64,000 nt of DNA from Bacillota bacterium (lineage in GTDB: Bacteria > Bacillota > Clostridia > Acetivibrionales > DSM-27016), in NCBI GenBank assembly GCA_023390115.1, contig JAEWDM010000019.1, positions 1 to 64,000 on the forward strand, in the 5' to 3' direction. Shown here one piece after another: positions 28,750 through 36,599 of the stretch; positions within the stretch are counted from its first letter, which is position 1, and every line of letters starts with the position of its first letter. Both the position numbers and the translations under genes were made by a program. Under the pieces are notes generated by a model that had not been told where the DNA came from, ran no database searches, and saw only the letters and a program-made list of their open reading frames with translations.

Positions 28750-30024
28750 CTATCCTCCGTCATTTCTAAGCAGACACAGAAGATGCCTGTATAGCTCATC
28801 AACACTGTTTTCATCATAATAATTAAAAATTCTTGCACCGTTATAGTTCTCTATTTGGGCTTTTCCTTTTAAGAGAAGCAAAACAGCCTTGCTGTCGTCA
28901 GCCCTTGCAATATATTCTAAAACCCTTTCCCGCTTATGATTCACCGCAAAAATCCTTATATCGGCTTTTACCGCAGCCTCAAGCCTCTCAAAAAATTCTC
29001 TCTTTGCACGGTGGGCATCTATTGCCGCTATAACTATGTCAGGGTCATAGACTCTGTAAATAATTTTAAGACCCTCAACGCTTATACTATTACTTTCAGG
29101 CATGCAGCTCCCTATTTCAACAATTCCATTTACGGGATTTGCCCCCTCTTCCTTTTCACATGCCAAAATGCAGTTGTATCCGTCTTCCCGAAACATATGG
29201 CATAGTTTGCATTTGATACCATTCAAGCTCTCATCTGTATAATTATAGAACATTACAATGGGTATGTCTATATCATCCAGAATATAGCTATATACATTGT
29301 GTAGATCTTTACGCTTATTTTCAGCATTACAAAGAGAATTTTTCCTCAATTCCTCTTTTATTTCCTCAATAGATATGTCCGGGCTTCCAGCCATCATTTC
29401 ATGTACCAGTGCAGTTGCCATAGGTGCAGCAAAGCTGTTGCAGGATGATGTAATTTTGCTTTCCCCCGTATATTTCACCAGTCTGTGGCTGCCGCACGCG
29501 GTTATTTCTATTCCGTCCGGGGCAAAAGGGCTATAGATATATTCGCCCTCTTTAAAGCTATCCGGGGCAGCACATTTTACACCTATAACTCCTTTAAGTG
29601 ACGCCGGGCATGTAAAAACATTCCGATTATTACAAGCCGCAACTATCACCGCCCCTTTCCGCACTATAGCTTTAACCACTTTTTCTAATTCCGGGAAATC
29701 CCTGTAGTAAATCGTACCGAGACTAAGGCTGACCAAACGTATTCCGTTATCACAGCACCATTCCAGAGCCCTTATAAGCTGTCCCTTCATACCCTTCATG
29801 GAAGCAATATCCAGTATTTTTATGCTTGACAGCATTGCATGGGGCGCATACTTTTTTATTATGGCCGCGCAGGTTGTTCCATGTGAGGGCAAAAAAGGAT
29901 CATAGCCTTCCCTTTTCCGTATGTCCAGCCCAGAGGTAATCTCTATGTTATGTATAAGCTCTCCCGTGCCGTACAGCCCTTCATTCACTCCGTCGTCTAT
30001 TATGGCTATATGCATCGCTTTCAT
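28750..30024 (-). CDS. Cytoplasmic S8 (subtilisin-like) protease of the RiPP locus
   Basis: Protein of 424 residues with no signal peptide; the catalytic domain begins at the first residue. The triad is visible: Asp10 in AIIDDGV, His48 in LPSHGTTCA, Ser197 in CNSFAAPMA (the usual GTS is CNS here), with the oxyanion Asn near 132 in AACNN. The protease part ends near residue 235. About 190 further residues (from IDIPIVMFYNY) form a second alpha/beta domain with strand patterns DPDIVIAAID and DIRIFAVNH. Its rhythm resembles the C-terminal half of the maturation protein at 31698-32816. A cytoplasmic leader peptidase for the Cys-rich peptide is the likely role, since the ABC exporter here has no C39 peptidase domain. 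The gene follows the acyl-carrier-related gene by three bases. Confidence 0.82.
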   Translation of the reverse strand: MKAMHIAIIDDGVNEGLYGTGELIHNIEITSGLDIRKREGYDPFLPSHGTTCAAIIKKYAPHAMLSSIKILDIASMKGMKGQLIRALEWCCDNGIRLVSLSLGTIYYRDFPELEKVVKAIVRKGAVIVAACNNRNVFTCPASLKGVIGVKCAAPDSFKEGEYIYSPFAPDGIEITACGSHRLVKYTGESKITSSCNSFAAPMATALVHEMMAGSPDISIEEIKEELRKNSLCNAENKRKDLHNVYSYILDDIDIPIVMFYNYTDESLNGIKCKLCHMFREDGYNCILACEKEEGANPVNGIVEIGSCMPESNSISVEGLKIIYRVYDPDIVIAAIDAHRAKREFFERLEAAVKADIRIFAVNHKRERVLEYIARADDSKAVLLLLKGKAQIENYNGARIFNYYDENSVDELYRHLLCLLRNDGG

Positions 30025-30027
30025 CCG

Positions 30028-30315
30028 TCATACTGCATCCTTTTGCTTTTTATAAAGCTGGTTTGCTGTAATTTCCGCTATGTTGCTGAAGGTATCGAAC
30101 CTCCCCGCCGCAATGTCCTCCTGTGGAATGGAAATGCCAAACTCCCTTTCGATATCAAAGTAAAGGTATAATAGATCCCTGGCTGCCAGTCCTAAACCAC
30201 TATCCAGCAATTCCACATTCCTCATGTCACTGCTGAAACCGTCAATATTTATGGAAAACCTGTTTATAAATATCATTTTAAGTTTTGCATTAACCTCATT
30301 GGCACATTCTAACAT
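30028..30315 (-). CDS. Acyl-carrier-related protein lacking the phosphopantetheine Ser
   Basis: Protein of 95 residues that aligns with acyl carrier proteins around FDIEREFGISIPQED (compare ALEEEFGIEIPDE). In the alignment the invariant DSL of helix 2 reads AAR (LGLAARDLLYLY), so the Ser that carries phosphopantetheine is missing. A nearby LLDSG has a Ser but is five to six residues out of register. NCBI uses 'peptide maturation system acyl carrier-related protein' for such proteins in these RiPP loci (TIGR04069, as I recall). The role is unknown; it may act as a scaffold or peptide-recognition module. I choose ATG 30315, eight bases after AGGAGGGG; the in-frame TTG at 30321 is the alternative. 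Confidence 0.75.
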   Translation of the reverse strand: MLECANEVNAKLKMIFINRFSINIDGFSSDMRNVELLDSGLGLAARDLLYLYFDIEREFGISIPQEDIAAGRFDTFSNIAEITANQLYKKQKDAV

Positions 30316-30329
30316 CGTCAAAACCCCTC

Positions 30330-31625
30330 CTATTCATTCAAAAACAAGGTGACCTTTTCGTCTATAGTCTTAGCAGTCTGCTCGGCAGTCTTCCTCCCGC
30401 TGATAAAGTCATCCATTTCGCCGCTTATTATGCTATAAGAGTCGTCTCCAAAGTCACAGTCTTTTATGTTTGCCACCATGTCTGTAATCCTTTTTATGTT
30501 TTCCTCATTTACCTTGTTAAGCTTGAGATTCTGGATAGCTTCATCCAGTACCGCCTTGTTTACGGGATTGCTGATTAGTGAATTCACCTGCTTCTTTTCC
30601 GATAATATAATCTTGATAAAATCAAAGGCCTCTTTTGGATACTTAGACTTTGAGGCAATTGCCACCGCATTGTATACAGAGCCTGACGTGTACATTTTCC
30701 CGTCCATGGAAGGGCAGGGCAGTATTATTGCATCCTCTCCCTCTGCTTTTTTTACAATATCATTACTTAAAATCATATCAGATATCCCTCCGCTCTGTAT
30801 CCCAAACAGAATGGTCTTCAAGCGTTTTTCAACATCAGCACTGAGACTTCCTCTTTCTTCCTCCGGACATACCGTGGAAAGAATATCCTTGTAGATATTT
30901 AATTCATCTATAAACTCAGAAGAATTAAAGCTTGATCTCTTTGCTTCATAATCCACAAAAGTATTTTTACCGGAGTATAGGATATCCCCAATATTAAATT
31001 TCAGGAAGGAATACTTAATATTACCTTTATTCGCCTTATTAAATTTCTTGATTATATCATGCAGAGCATCCCAGGTCCAATTGGACAGATCCAGCCTTAT
31101 GTTGTTTTCGTCCAGCAGACTTTTATATGTATAAAGGTAGCTGAACCCATAATCTACAGGTATAACATACCGTTTGCCCTTATACACCCCGGAGTCCATG
31201 ACAACCTCATTATAGTCTCCAAGCTCAAATTCCTTATCCTCCGCGATAATGGGGTTAAGGTCACAGAGCGCACCTGATGCCATTAATTTATTTCCGCCCG
31301 GAAAATAGCCTGCAGGCAGGGATATAATGTCGGCAGTTTCTCCCGCCATAAGCTCTGTTGTAAACCTTTTCTTAAATGAATCAGCATCGTCTAAATTTAT
31401 GCTTTCCTCCTCAATGGTTATATCCCTATGAAGCTCCTTAAAGTCTCTTATAACACTTGAATTAAGGCTATTATACCAATTCCCGTAATACACCTTGAGT
31501 GTTTTCCCGCTGCTCTGTGTACCCTCCTTTGCGGCTTCCGCATCCTTTTCCTGATCAGTACAGGCCGTGCTTGAAAACACGAGGACTATAGCTAATAAAA
31601 ATAAAATGACAGAATTTTTATTCAT
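30330..31625 (-). CDS. Solute-binding lipoprotein, sugar ABC type (SBP1)
   Basis: Extracellular solute-binding protein (family 1) of 431 residues. Its signal ends in FSSTACTDQ, so it is a lipoprotein anchored at Cys (near residue 22). The C-terminus, GRKTAEQTAKTIDEKVTLFLNE, is a typical family 1 ending. It is almost a twin of SBP2 at 36600-37901: their 3' ends differ at one base over about 90 (30330-30420 against 36600-36690). It sits between the TIGR04066-type gene and the acyl-carrier-related gene, and probably feeds the permeases at 26961-28746. The family binds oligosaccharides, but a peptide-related ligand cannot be excluded here. Confidence 0.85.
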   Translation of the reverse strand: MNKNSVILFLLAIVLVFSSTACTDQEKDAEAAKEGTQSSGKTLKVYYGNWYNSLNSSVIRDFKELHRDITIEEESINLDDADSFKKRFTTELMAGETADIISLPAGYFPGGNKLMASGALCDLNPIIAEDKEFELGDYNEVVMDSGVYKGKRYVIPVDYGFSYLYTYKSLLDENNIRLDLSNWTWDALHDIIKKFNKANKGNIKYSFLKFNIGDILYSGKNTFVDYEAKRSSFNSSEFIDELNIYKDILSTVCPEEERGSLSADVEKRLKTILFGIQSGGISDMILSNDIVKKAEGEDAIILPCPSMDGKMYTSGSVYNAVAIASKSKYPKEAFDFIKIILSEKKQVNSLISNPVNKAVLDEAIQNLKLNKVNEENIKRITDMVANIKDCDFGDDSYSIISGEMDDFISGRKTAEQTAKTIDEKVTLFLNE

Positions 31626-31697
31626 AAGATAATATACTTCCCCTTCTTTTTATGTTTTAATGTATCAGTTAAAGGTAATTGCTTTAGAATATCCCTT

Positions 31698-32816
31698 TCA
31701 TATAATTCCATATTTACCATACTCAGCAAGTTTACTAATGCAGAAACAAGCCATTTTGTCCCTGTCGTCAGAGTTTAAGATGTTATAAACTGGACGTTCT
31801 AATTTATTATAACATTTGTTTTTGTTATCAACAAAACTTGAGGCTATCACTGCGTATGATAGTAAATTTTCCTCCTTTGACCGCTCCCAGTCCAGATAAT
31901 TATTTGCTACATTAAAGCAATCGGCCTCAAATCCAAATTTATACCTTATCAACTTAGATAGCATATCAAAATAATCAATTTTATAATCTTGATAAAAAGT
32001 ACTTAATATCGTTACATCTGGCATCACAGAATGTGCGACTTCATATGCCAGTATTCCAAATCTATTTGGAAACTGGTCATTAAAGGGCATTATTCCTCCC
32101 GGAATTCCTATTATAATCAAATCAGGCATCTCATATTTCTCAATATTTTTAACTAGCCTGTTAAACTTAACTACTTTATTAGACTCTGACACTCCAGAAT
32201 GCATAATAAATCCAGGAAAAGAGTGAAAGCCCAACAGTTCACAATAATGTCTTGATCCTATTTGACTTACTTTATATCCTGCACTCATCAGTTTTTCTCT
32301 TAAAGATAGCTGAAGCTCAAACTTATGTGTGTTTTCAGATATTCCCAATACATAAATTACTGGTGTATTTACTTTAATTATAGATTCTTCTTCCTTTAAT
32401 TCTCTTAAATTCTCACTTTTATTATATTCAAAACATTTAAAATATACTCCTTTATTGCTACACATAGATTTTATAGCTTTACAATCTTCCTCGCAGAGTT
32501 TTACTGTGCAAATAATATTTTTATTTGCTTCTATTGCTTTAATAATCCTAGGGTAAATCACCTTTTGAAAGTCAAGTGCGGCCTGTGATTCGATAAACAT
32601 AACAGTATCACATCTTTCAAGGGCTTCTTCAAAATTAACTTGAACTGTTATACCAATATATTCTCCTTCATCAGCACATCCCGCGTCCCTCCCATTTAGT
32701 CCCCATCCGTTTAATGATATAAGGTTACTTATCTCATAGCCTTTAAAAAGTTCCTTATGCCTTAAAATAGGAGCAAATTGAATGTTATATGGAAATACAA
32801 TCAACCTCTCAGCCAT
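31698..32816 (-). CDS. Peptide maturation system protein, TIGR04066 type
   Basis: Protein of 372 residues next to the radical SAM maturase. From memory of the NCBI families it matches the 'TIGR04066 family peptide maturation system protein' found in clostridial Cys-rich RiPP loci. The sequence has an N-terminal part (AERLIVFPYNIQFAPILRHKE) and a C-terminal alpha/beta part (NTPVIYVLGI, AGYKVSQIGSRHYCELLGFHSFP, PDLIIIGIPGGIMPFND). No catalytic motif stands out; scattered Cys residues (for example CEEDC) could bind metal or the peptide. ATG 32816 lies nine bases after GGGAGG; an in-frame ATG at 32822 is too close to that site. Its function is unknown in the literature I know. The link to RiPP maturation rests on conserved gene neighbourhood. 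Confidence 0.7.
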   Translation of the reverse strand: MAERLIVFPYNIQFAPILRHKELFKGYEISNLISLNGWGLNGRDAGCADEGEYIGITVQVNFEEALERCDTVMFIESQAALDFQKVIYPRIIKAIEANKNIICTVKLCEEDCKAIKSMCSNKGVYFKCFEYNKSENLRELKEEESIIKVNTPVIYVLGISENTHKFELQLSLREKLMSAGYKVSQIGSRHYCELLGFHSFPGFIMHSGVSESNKVVKFNRLVKNIEKYEMPDLIIIGIPGGIMPFNDQFPNRFGILAYEVAHSVMPDVTILSTFYQDYKIDYFDMLSKLIRYKFGFEADCFNVANNYLDWERSKEENLLSYAVIASSFVDNKNKCYNKLERPVYNILNSDDRDKMACFCISKLAEYGKYGII

Positions 32817-32835
32817 ATGCATTATCCTCCCAATA

Positions 32836-34260
32836 TTAAACAATTTTTAAATCGGTGCTTTCAAAGTCAAATCCTTTTTCTTTTAAAGCACAAATATCTT
32901 TAAATATACTATCTATAGTATTTTTCACATTCTTGCAATGAGAAAGTTTTTTTGTATCCGAAAGTTCTGTAGAATCATCTGCTGCTGCTGCACACAATCC
33001 GCAGAACCTTATAGCCCAACACTCTTTACAATTTCCTTCAGTTATACTTCCAATATTTAGTATATTTCTTACTTTTTCCATATCAAAGCCATTTACAAGA
33101 TCTCCAATTCTCATTAATTTAGAAGTCTCATTCACTCTCTCACACGGAAACAACTCTCCCTCTACATTTATAAACAGTCTTTGGGCTCCAGGAATACATG
33201 GACCACCATGATGCATTTTATCATTCAATTCTTTTACTGGAACTAATTGCTTATATCTTTTCTCCATTTCAAGATAGTATGGCAATGCAAGCTTTGAAAC
33301 ATATTTTTCATCCAGACGTCCAAGTTTTGAAAGAAAAAGCTTAAAATATTCGTAAATAATTTTTTTATGGAAATCATGAGAGGTACTAATAGCTTTTTTT
33401 AAATAATACTCTGAAACAAATGATAGAGTAAATTTTGTATCTTTAACAACTTTGTCATTTGAAAAAAAATTATTTATGCAACCAAAATCGTTTCTTCTAT
33501 CTACAACAGCATGTAGGCTTAACTTGCTAAAAATATCAGGATATTTATCCCTTATATTTTCAAGATTCTTCATTACCTTGTCAAATGACCCTCTACAATC
33601 CGAAGCAAACTTTCTATTTTTATTATGTACTTCTCCAGGTCCGTCAAGACTTATTACTATATGGAAATTATGCTGTCGCACATATTCCAGAACGTTATCA
33701 TACAAAAGAGTTCCATTTGTCGTAAATGTAAATAACACTTTCTTACCTTCAAATTTTTCTTCTGCATACTCTACGCATTCCCTAATTAGCTCAAATTCCA
33801 ACAAGGGCTCCCCTCCATAGAAAGCGATGGCAACATTTCGAGAATCTCTTGAATGATCTATGAGAAAATCTATTCCTTTTTTTGCAATTTCCGAACTCAT
33901 TCTTTCGCTAGAATGGCTTCTGTTTTCATAATTTCCGGAATACACACAATACTCACATCTTAGGTTACATTGACGAGTAACTTGCAAAATAATCATTTTC
34001 ATCTTATTATTCAAATAATACATCAGTACCTCGTCCATTGGATGAATTATTTCACTAACTCTTTTTGAAGACAGATATCCTTTAGACTTCATTTTTTCAA
34101 CTGCTTCAAAAATTCCCTGCTGTGAATTCTTATTGGGTGTTTTATCCAGAAAATCATATACATCTTTGCCTATGGATATAATGACATTTTTATTTACATC
34201 ATAAAGATAGTATCCACCTCTGGTTTTTAAAAGATGGATAAATGGATTTTTATTTATCAT
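32836..34260 (-). CDS. Radical SAM/SPASM peptide maturase (CcpM-like)
   Basis: Radical SAM enzyme of 474 residues. An N-terminal region of about 85 residues probably binds the leader peptide. The SAM cluster motif is CNLRCEYC (Cys98, Cys102, Cys105). GGEPLLEFE is the usual glycine-rich motif. The C-terminal third (about 365-460) holds a Cys-rich SPASM domain for extra iron-sulfur clusters (GGPCIPG, LFPCER, GNCKECWAIRFCGLC, HCKN). It matches the 'Cys-rich peptide radical SAM maturase' type. Relatives make thioether bonds from Cys to other residues (sactipeptides, ranthipeptides), so cross-linking the seven Cys of the neighbouring precursor is the likely job. The precursor gene ends 87 bases upstream, with a 44-base perfect palindrome between. 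ATG at 34260 follows GAGGAG. Confidence 0.88.
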   Translation of the reverse strand: MINKNPFIHLLKTRGGYYLYDVNKNVIISIGKDVYDFLDKTPNKNSQQGIFEAVEKMKSKGYLSSKRVSEIIHPMDEVLMYYLNNKMKMIILQVTRQCNLRCEYCVYSGNYENRSHSSERMSSEIAKKGIDFLIDHSRDSRNVAIAFYGGEPLLEFELIRECVEYAEEKFEGKKVLFTFTTNGTLLYDNVLEYVRQHNFHIVISLDGPGEVHNKNRKFASDCRGSFDKVMKNLENIRDKYPDIFSKLSLHAVVDRRNDFGCINNFFSNDKVVKDTKFTLSFVSEYYLKKAISTSHDFHKKIIYEYFKLFLSKLGRLDEKYVSKLALPYYLEMEKRYKQLVPVKELNDKMHHGGPCIPGAQRLFINVEGELFPCERVNETSKLMRIGDLVNGFDMEKVRNILNIGSITEGNCKECWAIRFCGLCAAAADDSTELSDTKKLSHCKNVKNTIDSIFKDICALKEKGFDFESTDLKIV

Positions 34261-34289
34261 ATATAGCTCCTCTATGTTTAATCTTAATG

Positions 34290-34333
34290 ATAAATCTAAT
34301 CAATAGAAGCATGCTTCTATTGATTAGATTTAT
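34290..34333 (-). terminator. 44-base perfect palindrome between precursor and maturase (attenuator or processing hairpin)
   Basis: Each base from 34290 to 34311 pairs with its mirror from 34312 to 34333. The centre is GAAGCATGCTTC and the outer arm reads ATAAATCTAATC. As RNA it would fold into a stem of roughly 20 pairs. On the minus strand the U-run after it is weak (ATTTATCATT), so partial termination or RNA protection, giving more precursor than maturase, is more likely than a full stop. Confidence 0.65.
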
Positions 34334-34347
34334 TTTTACATACTAAA

Positions 34348-34554
34348 TTATAGCTGCATTACAATTGCACCACCAGGCTCTGTACTTCCATGATTTCTAT
34401 AAGAGCTATCATAAGTATCGGTAGGCTTATTATTTGATTGAACTTCATATTTTCCACAAGCACAAGAAATATCACAACCACAACCACAATAACAAGAGCA
34501 ATAAGACTCAATGGTATTTCTTGAAAATATTAACTTTTTGCCTAATTTTTTCAT
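34348..34554 (-). CDS. Cys-rich RiPP precursor peptide (Clo7bot/CLI_3235 type)
   Basis: Peptide of 68 residues with start ATG 34554, seven bases after a strong GAGGGGGGG ribosome binding site. The leader MKKLGKKLIFSRNTIESY has the MKKLGKK opening typical of this clostridial precursor family. Then comes a Cys cluster of seven Cys, mostly in C-x-C spacing (residues 19-35: CSCYCGCGC, DIS, CACG). The tail is rich in Ser, Asn, Pro, Thr and Gly and ends GGAIVMQL. It lies between the ABC exporter and the radical SAM maturase, its presumed modifying enzyme. The mature product is unknown. Bacteriocin is the label used in databases, without proof of activity that I know of. A longer form from ATG 34572 is in frame but its ribosome binding site would be internal. 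Confidence 0.85.
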   Translation of the reverse strand: MKKLGKKLIFSRNTIESYCSCYCGCGCDISCACGKYEVQSNNKPTDTYDSSYRNHGSTEPGGAIVMQL

Positions 34555-34625
34555 ATTTTCACCCCCCCTCATTTTGCAAAATACCTGCCCAAAAGCCCCC
34601 GATATCTTTTAAACAGGTTGTATAT

Positions 34626-34665
34626 TTGAATCCTATTATTTCCGAGGTTTAATAACAGGATTCAA
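34626..34665 (-). terminator. Hairpin between ABC exporter and precursor gene
   Basis: Inverted repeat with a 15-pair stem (TTGAATCCTGTTATT against AATAATAGGATTCAA on the minus strand, one G-U pair) around a loop of about 10 bases, starting six bases after the exporter's stop codon. No U-run follows, so it is more likely an RNA processing or stability element than a full terminator. With the palindrome at 34290-34333 it brackets the precursor message. Confidence 0.55.
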
Positions 34666-34670
34666 AACAA

Positions 34671-36434
34671 CTAAACAACCATTTTTCCAAAATCCCTATG
34701 TATATTTGTCAATTCCCTGTATATCCCGCTTCTTTCGTACAGTTCCTCATGCCGTCCAAAATCGGCTATTCTGCCATTATCGACCACTATGATTTTATCA
34801 ACCCTTTTCAGTATGTCCGGTTTATGACTTATGACAATAACGGTTTTCCCCGATGCATTCCTGCTCAATACCTCATTCACCTTGGCTTCCGACTCAGCAT
34901 CGTAATTTGCTGTGGCCTCATCCAGTACCATTATACTTGTATCCCTGACCAGTGCTCTTGCCATGGCTATTTTCTGCCGTTCTCCCCCTGAAAGCATTGA
35001 ACCGTTTCTTCCTACCTCACTTTTATATTTTAGAGGCAGCGCCTCAATAAAGTCATGGGCACCACTTTCCTTAACAGCCTTAAGCAGCTTGAAATTATCA
35101 ATTTTAACCCCATTGGATATATTCTCCTGAATACTTGTATTAAACAGGTACAAGTCCTGACTTACTACTGAAATCAAACTCCTGTGGTCTCTTAATTTAA
35201 CTTTATTTATATTCATTCCGTCAATTAGAATTTTTCCGTTTTCAGGCTTATAAAATCTCAGTAAAAGATTAATAATAGTGCTTTTTCCTGAGCCGTTTGT
35301 ACCTACTATTGCAATCTTTTCTCCTGCGTTAATCTCAAAATTTATATTATTTAAAACCTTCTCACCCTTTTTATATGAAAAGTCTACATTTTCAAATATG
35401 ATACCGCCTTTAATTTCATTGCCACTTAATCTTATTTGTTTTTCTCTCCCGTTATCAACTTCACTTTCCATATCAAGGAAATCAAAAAACCTTTTTGCAG
35501 ATGGTATTATATTTGAAAAGTTATAGCCGATATTCAATATTGCGGATATGGGCTGTGTAACATAGGCACTGTAGGTCATAAACGCAAACAGCCCGCCTAT
35601 GGAAAGGCTACTGTTGAAGACTATATATGCCCCCAGTATATATAATGCATTAGCGATAATCTGATAGGTAATGTTTTCGGAGAATTTATTGATTTCATCC
35701 AGGAGGGCCAGCTTAATATTGATTTTAACAATATCCCTCTGCTTGCTGATAAACTGGCCCAGCTTTATCCTGTCCGTACCCCACAGCTTAATTTCCTTGA
35801 CTCCCCCTATGCAGTCGCCATACCATGAAGAAAATTTGCGGTTATGCTCCATATACTCCTCAAATACACGCTTCCTTTTTGACGCAAGGTACTTCACAGT
35901 GAAATACCTGACAGGAGCAATACAGACAACCACTAATGTGAGCTTCCAGTCAATCAATAAAAGTCCGATTACGCCTCCTATAATCCTCAACACCTGGGAA
36001 ATTATTATAAAAATGCCCTTGTCGCATATTCTTGAAACATTTCCCACATCCATGCCCACATTGCTCATTATTTCGGCAAAATTGGTATTGCTGAAATAAT
36101 GCATTTTAAGCTTAAGTATATGCTTAAAGGCAGATTTAAGAAGGGAGTGCTGGAATACGGAGTTTACATATGAATAATACCTGGTCTCAAGCAATCCTAT
36201 CATCTGATCTGTTAATACCAGAACAAGAGTAAAGAGTGAGAATTTAATCACCACACCCAGGTTCTTTACGAGCAGACCCTTATCCATAATCTGCTTACTG
36301 AACTGCGGAAGGAGCATACCTATTCCCGAAGATGCAGTGATACATATAAGAATTATGACTATCCTCTTTGTATATGGTTTTAAAAGACCAAAGAGCCTTT
36401 TGAAAAGAAGTTTATTTTCTTGAGTAAATGACAT
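34671..36434 (-). CDS. ABC exporter of the RiPP locus (no C39 peptidase domain)
   Basis: Type I ABC exporter of 587 residues: six transmembrane helices (about 20-310) followed by an ATPase domain with Walker A GTNGSGKSTII, Q-loop region SVVSQDLYLF, signature LSGGERQKIAMARAL, Walker B IMVLDEATA and His switch ISHKPD. It starts directly with the membrane domain and so lacks the N-terminal C39 peptidase of many RiPP exporters. Leader removal must then be done by another enzyme, plausibly the S8 protease at 28750-30024. The gene is preceded by its own promoter (36515-36543) and followed by the precursor gene. It probably exports the modified peptide. Confidence 0.9.
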   Translation of the reverse strand: MSFTQENKLLFKRLFGLLKPYTKRIVIILICITASSGIGMLLPQFSKQIMDKGLLVKNLGVVIKFSLFTLVLVLTDQMIGLLETRYYSYVNSVFQHSLLKSAFKHILKLKMHYFSNTNFAEIMSNVGMDVGNVSRICDKGIFIIISQVLRIIGGVIGLLLIDWKLTLVVVCIAPVRYFTVKYLASKRKRVFEEYMEHNRKFSSWYGDCIGGVKEIKLWGTDRIKLGQFISKQRDIVKINIKLALLDEINKFSENITYQIIANALYILGAYIVFNSSLSIGGLFAFMTYSAYVTQPISAILNIGYNFSNIIPSAKRFFDFLDMESEVDNGREKQIRLSGNEIKGGIIFENVDFSYKKGEKVLNNINFEINAGEKIAIVGTNGSGKSTIINLLLRFYKPENGKILIDGMNINKVKLRDHRSLISVVSQDLYLFNTSIQENISNGVKIDNFKLLKAVKESGAHDFIEALPLKYKSEVGRNGSMLSGGERQKIAMARALVRDTSIMVLDEATANYDAESEAKVNEVLSRNASGKTVIVISHKPDILKRVDKIIVVDNGRIADFGRHEELYERSGIYRELTNIHRDFGKMVV

Positions 36435-36514
36435 TTTCCGCCCCCGTGATGCTGCTATTATATATTTTATTACATTCCTTACAATTAATCATTATTTTGT
36501 AATTTATTGTCTAG

Positions 36515-36543
36515 AGTTTATTTTATCATAATAAAAATGTCAA
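36515..36543 (-). promoter_or_regulatory. Promoter P2 of the RiPP locus
   Basis: Minus strand: TTGACA (36543-36538), 17 bases, TAAACT (36520-36515). The flanks, GGGAAATAATT before and CTAGACAATAA after, match those of the promoter at 40764-40792 with the same spacing. It should drive the exporter, the precursor and the maturation genes. Confidence 0.7.
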
Positions 36544-36599
36544 ATTATTTCCCAAAATATTTCACTCAATCTGACTGCAAATGTATCATAGGCTCCCCT

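Noticed and set aside
34290..34333. Palindrome read as an insertion-sequence end or phage attachment site
   Set aside because: No transposase or integrase, no target duplication and no second copy were seen; a hairpin in the operon RNA explains it better.
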